NCBI GenBank assembly: GCA_012064385.1
Contig: QRDG01000393.1
Span: forward strand, 1,718,846 to 1,782,845
DNA from: Puccinellia tenuiflora
Lineage: Eukaryota; Streptophyta; Magnoliopsida; Poales; Poaceae
DNA: 64,000 nucleotides
Direction of reading: 5' to 3'
A program made the position numbers and the translations under genes. Within the stretch, counting starts at the first letter, position 1. The number at the start of each line of letters is the position of its first letter. Of this stretch, positions 57,394 through 64,000 are shown piece after piece. The notes beneath the pieces are model-generated. The model had not been told where the DNA came from and ran no database searches. It was given only the letters and a program-made list of their open reading frames with translations.

Positions 57394-60300
57394 TGTAGAG
57401 TATTGCAGTGACCCAGCACACCACTGCACGGTGTAGTGTGCAAGTCGTTGACATAATACTCACAGAAGGACCTATCCGTGAATATTACATCCCTCAGAGT
57501 GGTACAACAGAAACATAGCAGGTCCAAGGTAACACTATAGGATTACAACAGTATTCACTACAAAATCTCGAGAACCTCCTCGATACATAGAGGATAGCCT
57601 CGTGCAAATGAAATCCAGAGAAGAGCCAATTCGTAGCACTAAGCTGGAGATCAACTCTAGCTCTAACTCCTTATCCACTACTGCTGTTGCCACCACCTTA
57701 ATCTACTCTATCTGGAATAAGATTATCCGGACTTGTACTCGTTCCTCCAGTAAGCGTGGTCTCCTCCATTGGTAGTGTGATCTCTTCGTTATCATTGCTC
57801 ATGTGTTGTTATCATCGTTGTCATTGCTCCTGCGTTGCTATTGTTGTTGTTCTTCCGTTGATGAAGTAGCGGTTGACTCCTTGTTGAAGGTCTCAATATC
57901 GTCATGCACCACCATCAACTCCTTTGAGGGCTCCACAATTCTAAGCAGGGGGTCAAAAGGGCAAGAGTGAGTAACCAGCGTTACCCAGCAAGTCCATTAT
58001 GTACTGTGGGAAGTTTGATGCACTAGCTACAGCTTTAGACTCCAGGGAGCCTTAAGCTTAATGCAAGGTTTTTGTAAACATTTCTTCAAGAGGTAGCTTT
58101 TATTCTGAAAACTATGCCCGTCATCCTTCACAGGGCTAGAACTTTCATGGAGTTCCTTTCCTGCAGCGTTCGCAGCTCCTTCCCGGAACAGGGAGTAACA
58201 TGTTACAATTTTTTACACTCTGCAGAGGTGCGTTACTTTACCCATAAGAGATCAAGACTTTCTTGCACAACCGGGCGATCTTTCCCGTCCACACTCTCTT
58301 TGGTGTGGGGCCCAGTTTTTTATCCAAGTCATTCATTGTGCTTCTCCACACAACGCATGCCCACCCTTTTGTAGGTTTGTCCTCCCCTAAATCTTTAGGC
58401 AGACCGTTCCAGACTCAAAAGTCCTCCCCTATGCCTAACAGATTGCCCGTTCCAGACATCCCTACAATCCATCATAGGCACCAGGAACCGTGGGACTTAA
58501 GGGATCCCACCCATGTTGCATGTAGTCTCGCAAGACCTACAGCGTACGGCACTGGCTGCCCGTTGACATGCATCCGGGAGAAGTACAGATGGCATGTCCC
58601 GTCCCATTTATTGCGCAATCATTATGACGGCATTTGTTGTTAAGTCCTAGGTAATACTTTCCCATGCAAATGGAACCTCCGGACCTATTCTTCTTACCAT
58701 GGTCCCATTTGCCAACCATAATAGGTTACCACCACTCGGGTAGATAGCCAAATAGTCATATTATTAAAGAAATAGGTTTTATGCTTTCTTTTGTATAAAG
58801 GTGATAGTATATTAAAGTTTTGCAAATAGTTTTCTAACAAATATTTCAAGAGGTATGAGCAAGTGATGAACTTGCCTGTGATAGAGGTGGCAGTTCATGC
58901 CCTTCGGGGTTCTTGGGTGCGTCAGAACCCGGAGATCTGAAAACAGCAAAGTAGTCCGGGTAAGGACTACTGGAAACACTTGCAATATGCTATTATGCAT
59001 AAATATGAGATGCATCGTATATAACTCAAAATACCCAAACTCATAAGTAAGCACTTCGCGTTATTGATTACTTTGTTAACGGTGAGATACTTTAAGTTGT
59101 TATAACTTTTAGACTTAGGTGTTTGCTATGATTATCGAAGTAATGTTTTACATGATTAATAAACAACTTACAGGCGCTCACTTAAGGATTGCATTTATTT
59201 CATAATTTTATTTTATTTAACTACTTTCAAAAAGTAATAACACTAAAGTGATTGATTTTCAAATGAACTCTTTTTTGTGTGTTTTACCTAGGATGAGTAA
59301 CGGAACAGTCATTTACATTATGGTATTTGAGTTCAAATTTTATGTGTTGAACCTTTATTTCAAATTTATTTTCTTTTTAGAAAACTAGTTGCTTTAGAAG
59401 CTAGTACAATTCAATTTCACTTACTACCTTTGAATTAATTACAAAAGAAAATTCTTTTTAATAATTTATTTTAAAATAATTGAAATAATATCCAATTATG
59501 GATCTTAGTATTTTTCATTCAATAAAACCTTTTTAATAAATTAAATAAAAATCATAATTGAAATCCTTATAAAATTTGGAGTTGAAAACATATTTTTATT
59601 TAATTTTAGGAATTTATTTGTATTTCAAAATTTTAAATGATGTTTATGTGGCATTTTGGTAATTCTAAACAACTTTTATTTTTTTGTTGGTTAAACAATT
59701 ATCAATTTAGCATAATCAAATAGATTACATTTTTCTAAGCATCTTGGTATATTATTTGTATTTTTTTTATAAACAGATTAAAAGTTATTGATTTTATAAT
59801 TTTAAATCATTTACTGGAATTTCTGGAAAAGATTAAATATCTGACAGAGGGTCCCACTCGTCAGAGTTTTATTAATTTTGTAAATGGATAAGGTCGTGCT
59901 GACGTCGGCTGACGTCAGCAGCTGCGCCAGCAGCCATGTCGAGCACGGCCTGGCCGACTCCGGCCTCCCCGGCCGAGGGGCACTAGCGTACCAGACGCGC
60001 GGGACGGAGATGAACCAAAGGGTGGCGGCGCCTCCCCTTTTTGGTCGCCGGAACGACGGCGGCGATGACCTGCGGCGGCGGCGCACTACGGCCGACGGCG
60101 ATTCGACGAACCGGGATGCAATCGATGAAATAGAAAGGGGCAAACGAAAGAGGAGCTCACCCAGAGCCTGCCGGACAAGGTTTAAGCGTCGGAGGATCAA
60201 CGACGGCGACGGAATCTGGGTCGACGACGGCGGCGGCTGTGCTGGACGCCGGTCGCGTTCCACGGCTACGGTCCCTCCCAGCACGCGCGCGTGGCACCAC

Positions 60301-61257
60301 CGCGTCGAGGATGACGAGGCGAAGACGATGGACAAGGTCTCCGGCCGCGGAGCTCCACCGTTCACCGGCGATGTGGAAGGGTGTCGGCGACCGAGCGGAT
60401 TAGGGTTAGGGTTTGCGAGCTCGTTGCTGCCAGAGAGAGGAAGAAAGAGAGAGGGGCGAGGGGGTGAGGAGGAGAGTGAGATGGGGACGTCTCCCCGGGG
60501 TCTTATCCCCGCAAGGAGGCAAGCAAGCAGGAGGTGGCGCGGCGGCGTCGGCCTCGTCCTTCTGGCCGCGAAGGAAGAAGAAACGAAAGAAAAGAAACTT
60601 TGTAGATAACCCCCTGGGTTTTTCTATAATTAAGAAAATATTTACAACAGAAACTTCCTGCATTTTTTTAAGGCTTTAGACAAGTCTAAAAATCATAGAA
60701 AAATCATGGATGCTCCTAATATTATAGAGAAGCTCCACGTATTTTTATTTTGAATTTTTGGAACACCTAGGTCACATTTAAAAAATAGAGAGATGTTTTG
60801 GTCATTTAAATGTGTTCACATTAATCTTAGATACAACCAAGTTCTTATGTTCAAAAGCAATACATGCCATGAACTTGATAAATTACTTAAAAATATTACA
60901 AAATTGGGATAGGTGTTAACACAATTATACCTTAGTATTTATTTGTGAGTTGTTTGCTTAAAAGTATAAACATGTATAACTTCATTATTCAATATTAATA
61001 AGTTTACCAATTTAATATCATTTGTATTTTCCAATTTGGATCTGATTTCCCGCAACCGTTAAAAATGCCTGGAGGTCATGTCAAAATTATCACATTCACC
61101 TCAGATGAGCTAAACTCTATTCATGAAGTTGAATGATCTCCAATCCCTCCAGGGTTTTATTTTGCGAAAAATTTATTCGGATTTTTAGATGCATGCATGC
61201 AGATGCACAAAATCATACTTCTACCCTTCATTGGTTGTTAAATGCTGGGGTATTACA
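57394..61257 (-). repeat. LTR Y, 3.86 kb, inserted in T2 protease
   Basis: Ends TGTAGAGTATTGC (left) and GGGGTATTACA (right); the minus strand starts TGTAATACCCC. Removing it rejoins T2's protease between INIL and CDVERK. No perfect 5-bp duplication is visible (CGCAA left, AGTAT right). GC-rich island about 60610-59880 with two overlapping telo-boxes near 60400, a CTCTGCAGAG palindrome at 58218-58227 and a stem-loop at 57969-57986. No primer site or coding interior, so a solo LTR. The frames at 59811-60679 are island artefacts. Confidence 0.8.
57969..57986 (-). promoter_or_regulatory. Conserved LTR stem-loop (LTR Y)
   Basis: Minus strand TTGC, two bases, then GGGTAAC, loop GCTG, GTTACTC: seven pairs with one G-U, and stem bases changed at both arms relative to R1. 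Confidence 0.5.
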
Positions 61258-61772
61258 AGTATGTTGATGCTGCTTCCTCCGTCCATGAGCACTTTTGTCA
61301 GCTTGTATTTGTCAACGATAGGGTTGACGACAAGGGCATACGTGCACGTTGCTGGGACTCTGTCTGGGTGATCGCTGCGATCCCAGGTGATGGGTGTGCC
61401 AGACCAATCCAATAATTGGGGCACTGCAGATACCGTGGCGTTAAGTTCACGCCAAGCCGCCTTTTCCTTCCTGGCCGAGTCAGTCGCCAGGTTGACTATG
61501 AGGATTTCCGTGTGCTTGGGGAACTTGCTTCCTTTTCCTTCTTTGGAGGTCGCACCATCATCCTTCTCTTTGTCGTCTTTCTGAGACTTGCGCTTGTTCC
61601 TTGACTTGCCAACTTTGGGGTCCTTGGTAATGTCTTGATTGATGTGACATTGCTGCTTCGTGTGAGAACTTGTTCCATCTGGCCTAAGGTAATGCACACA
61701 GGGTTGATTCTTGATGTCGTCGTAGGTCACCTTTGGCAGTCGAGAAGGCCGATTGCTTTCCGGCTTTTTGTC
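61258..61772 (-). pseudogene. T2 Gag zinc region and protease active site
   Basis: Continues from Gag through an in-frame TAG (61775-61773): TYDDIKNQPCVHYLRPDG...SSHTKQQC, a Cys/His cluster like the non-canonical knuckle of Tat Gag. A Lys-rich linker follows, then LTKVLMDGGSSINIL with the catalytic Asp of the protease. Cut at 61258 by LTR Y. Confidence 0.82.
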
Positions 61773-62567
61773 CTACCACTTTCTGCTGCTTTGGCTGCCT
61801 TTTCCAAAGGTGGCGGCAACTTCATGTGCGGGACCGGCTTGGTCTTCAACCTTTTTCTTCCCAGATTCGCGCCGCCGGGACTCAGCGTCCTCCCTGTTGT
61901 CATCATCTGCAGTGGCATACTTGTTTGCACAGGCCAGCAAGCCGCCCAAAGTTTCCGACTCGTCCCTGTAGATCATGAAGCGGAAAGTCGTGCCCTTCCT
62001 CAGAGATTGCTTGAAGGCATGAATTTCCTGTGTTTCTGAGACGCCCTCGCATGCCTTTTTTATTTCGCTCGAGCGTGAAACGAATTCTCGGCTGGACTCA
62101 TTCTTCTGTTGCACACACCGTTGTAAGTCGAATATCGACTTAGGACGTTTATACGTACCCTGGAAGAGCTGGATAAACACGCGCTTAATGTCACTCCAGG
62201 TGTGAACTGTCTTTTCCGGCAGACATTCAATCCACTTACGTGCCGTCCCGGTTAACATTAGGGTCAAAAAGCGTACCGCGGAGTCGGCACTACCTTCATA
62301 GATATCACAAGCACTTACATAATCCAAAAGCCATGTCTCGGGATTTACTGTGCCGCTATATTTCTCCACCATCTTTGTAACGTTAGAAAAAGTCGGTGGT
62401 AGGACTTGTTCTCTAATTGCTCTGCCAAAACATTTAGGACCAAGGTACTGTGCATCTCTGGCCGACTTCCTCTCCTCAATTAGGGTTCGACCATCATGAA
62501 CTGCAGGCAGCTTGTCGTTCATTGACTTACTTCGCCTTGGATCATTGCCATGACGACTTTGGCTCAC
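61773..62567 (-). pseudogene. T2 Gag core
   Basis: One open frame with the Retrotrans_gag pattern: KMVEKYSGTVNPETWLLDY, AVRFLTLMLTGTARKWI, SWS-like TWSDIKRVFIQLFQGTY, QKNESSREFVSRSSEIKKAC, then a basic tail. It ends at a TAG that interrupts the frame before the zinc region. An indel at the eight-G run near 62611-62618 separates it from the N-terminal Gag segment. Confidence 0.85.
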
Positions 62568-62606
62568 CCGACTCGCGTGACGTGGTGGGCTTGGAGACCT
62601 TTGCCG

Positions 62607-63657
62607 TCATGGGGGGGGGACATACTTGGAAAGGTTATCTCCCTCTTTGCACGGTGGAGGCGGTGGTGGTGGGAGATTGTCTTTGTTTCCCCCTTTGATG
62701 CGGATTCTCTCCTTCCCGCCGTCGATCTTGACGAGGTGGGACCGCCTTTTCCTTGCGAGGGTCTTCCTTGTGTTCCCAGCTTCGATATCCGTCACGATTA
62801 TTGCCGGCTTCGCGATGGCGAGAAGAACCTGTTCATGACTCGGCACCATCGTTCCGTTGTTGCTTGTCCTTCTTTGGATCCTTGTCATCGCCTTTGTTAT
62901 GGCTGCTCGAACCGGCTGGATCACCTTCTGGGTCCGGGGGTGCAGCAGCAATAGCCTTCTTCGTCGTCGAGTTGCACAAGTGAGAAACGTTAAATAGCTT
63001 TCCCGACTTGACCTGCGAGTCGTTTTGCTGCTATTGCGCCACCTCCAGTAGGTACGCCGAGTACTTGAGGCGGGCATCGCAATCCAATGATTTGTAGAAC
63101 ATGACCTCTTGGGCTGCCTCCATGTTTTTGGCTGGAGTGTTGAAGTAACACGGCTTGGTTCCCGGGTCGCGCACGTGATGATACCTTCTCCATACCGAGT
63201 CGTCATGGTCGGCTTCCCATTTGCAACGGAAATCCAGGTGTTTATGCAGATTTTTATCATGAGGTGGACGGAAAACATCATCGGCCTCTTTTTGCCTTTG
63301 CTTCCGGATGAACTTCGTCTCTTTGATGTTGAGATCTTGAGCCCGTTCGCCGTCTTTGATCATCTCCTCCTCCAGCAAAACGCGTCACTTCTCCATGTCG
63401 GCCACCGATGCATCGGGTGGAAGCGGAGTTAGCAGTTCCTTCATGGTCGCAAGCCTTTCCTGATGTGCTTTATCCATTGCCGCGATGCGAGCGCTATAAG
63501 TTTCATCCTTGTCACCCGGCAAATCATTGGAACATAGTGGCTTTTCCCTTGTCAGGCCTTTCTTCGGAGCTGGTGGCGGGATAACATCCGCCTTTTGCTT
63601 CCCATCAGCCGGTTTTTCAAACACTACTTCGTCGCCATCAGCGGATTTTGAGGTGGT
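62607..63657 (-). pseudogene. T2 Gag N-terminal segment
   Basis: A single frame interrupted by stops reads, from 63657: residues rich in Pro/Lys (VIPPPAPKKGLTREK), AAMDKAHQERLATMKELL, TGA at 63387-63385, LLEEEMIKDGERAQDLNIKE, a region with PPHDKNLHKHLDFRCKWEAD and KPCYFNTPAKNMEAAQEVMF, TAG at 63033-63031, an Ala/Pro/Lys-rich stretch, then TGA at 62835-62833. I know the segment only as the variable N-terminal Gag of Tat elements and assign no role. Its upstream start is lost to the LTR at 63658. Confidence 0.65.
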
Positions 63658-64000
63658 TGTAACAGCCCCAGTTTGGTACCCTAAAATATGGGCCAAATTT
63701 TCACTTTTTCTTTTCATTGCATCATGGCATATATATTTAAATTGCTAAGTTAATAAAGCAACACTTGGAAATTTAAAACAAAGGAAGCAAAACCCTTCCC
63801 AAATTGTTTGAAACCAAATACTTTACTCAAATAGGTAAAACCAATTGTTCTTGAGTCTCCAAATTGTCCAGGAAGCTCAAGGATATATTTTATAAATAAT
63901 AGCCAAAGGCTAAATTCTTAACAAGCAAATAAATAAATTTGAGAATTCAATTTGGTTCAATTCAAATTATATTTTTGCAACCAAGTTAAACTCTCCAAAA
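63658..64000 (+). repeat. Start of another LTR, cut by the window end
   Basis: TGTAACAGCCCCAGTTTGGTACCC, closely resembling the starts of the P and R1 LTRs, breaks T2 Gag exactly here. The preceding bases are GTGGT. AT-rich as the first 300 bp of the related LTRs are. Confidence 0.8.

Larger units (their letters stand above)
53627..63657 (-). mobile_element. Element T2: Tat-type Ty3/gypsy interior, split by LTR Y
   Basis: Minus strand: Gag (63657-61773), protease (split at 61258 / 57393), reverse transcriptase, RNase H, a second archaeal-type RNase H, integrase (to 53627). The second RNase H domain is a hallmark of the Tat lineage. No LTR of its own is recognised: the right side is cut by the LTR at 63658 and the left side passes into the convergent ORF. 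Confidence 0.85.

Noticed and set aside
59811..60663. Frames of 184 and 241 codons in LTR Y
   Set aside because: Opposite-strand shadows of one GC island.

Overview
This window is nuclear DNA from a grass, probably a large-genome cool-season grass, and it consists almost entirely of nested Ty3/gypsy LTR retrotransposons. I see no convincing single-copy host gene. The main evidence is: LTRs with TGTA...(T)ACA ends; repeated primer-binding sites complementary to plant initiator-Met tRNA (TGGTATCAGAGC); chromovirus (Tekay/Del-like) and Tat-like Gag-Pol remnants; 72-93 nt GT-AG introns; and grass-type extra retroelement ORFs of the 'putative gypsy type transposon' kind. The species cannot be fixed from the sequence alone.

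Layout. 1-5514 (minus strand): a decayed, intron-containing extra retroelement gene, a 108-bp tandem array, then a small intact AT-hook/B3-like gene with its own TATA box. 5515-20130: element R1, a Tekay-like chromovirus on the minus strand. Its left LTR is split by an N at 8412 and carries a duplicated segment. 20131-21307: a Tat pol fragment. 21308-26616: a 5.3-kb LTR (X) whose two flanks do not match. 26617-39583: element M, a second Tekay-like element on the minus strand. Its reverse transcriptase is interrupted by N1 (26662-33868), a very young element with two 3.38-kb LTRs around only 440 bp, flanked by the target duplication CATAG. 39584-47282: element P, plus strand, non-autonomous or decayed, with a truncated 5' LTR. 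47666-51536: a solo LTR of the R1 family with target duplication TGGAT. 52246-53079: a plus-strand extra ORF with one intron. 53627-63657: a Tat element (T2) on the minus strand, split by LTR Y (57394-61257). 63658-64000: the start of another LTR.

How the parts relate. The autonomous elements (R1, M and T2 when intact) encode Gag, protease, reverse transcriptase, RNase H and integrase; R1 also has a C-terminal chromodomain. N1 and P keep only the cis signals (LTRs, primer site, the stem-loop before the polypurine tract), so they probably depended on proteins supplied in trans. The most interesting signals are shared cis structures. A TTGC-preceded stem-loop with compensatory changes recurs in several unrelated LTR families. 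A block of three palindromes (CTGCAG / TTCGAA / CCGCGG) recurs in most of them. A 6-bp stem-loop lies just upstream of the polypurine tract in R1, P and N1.
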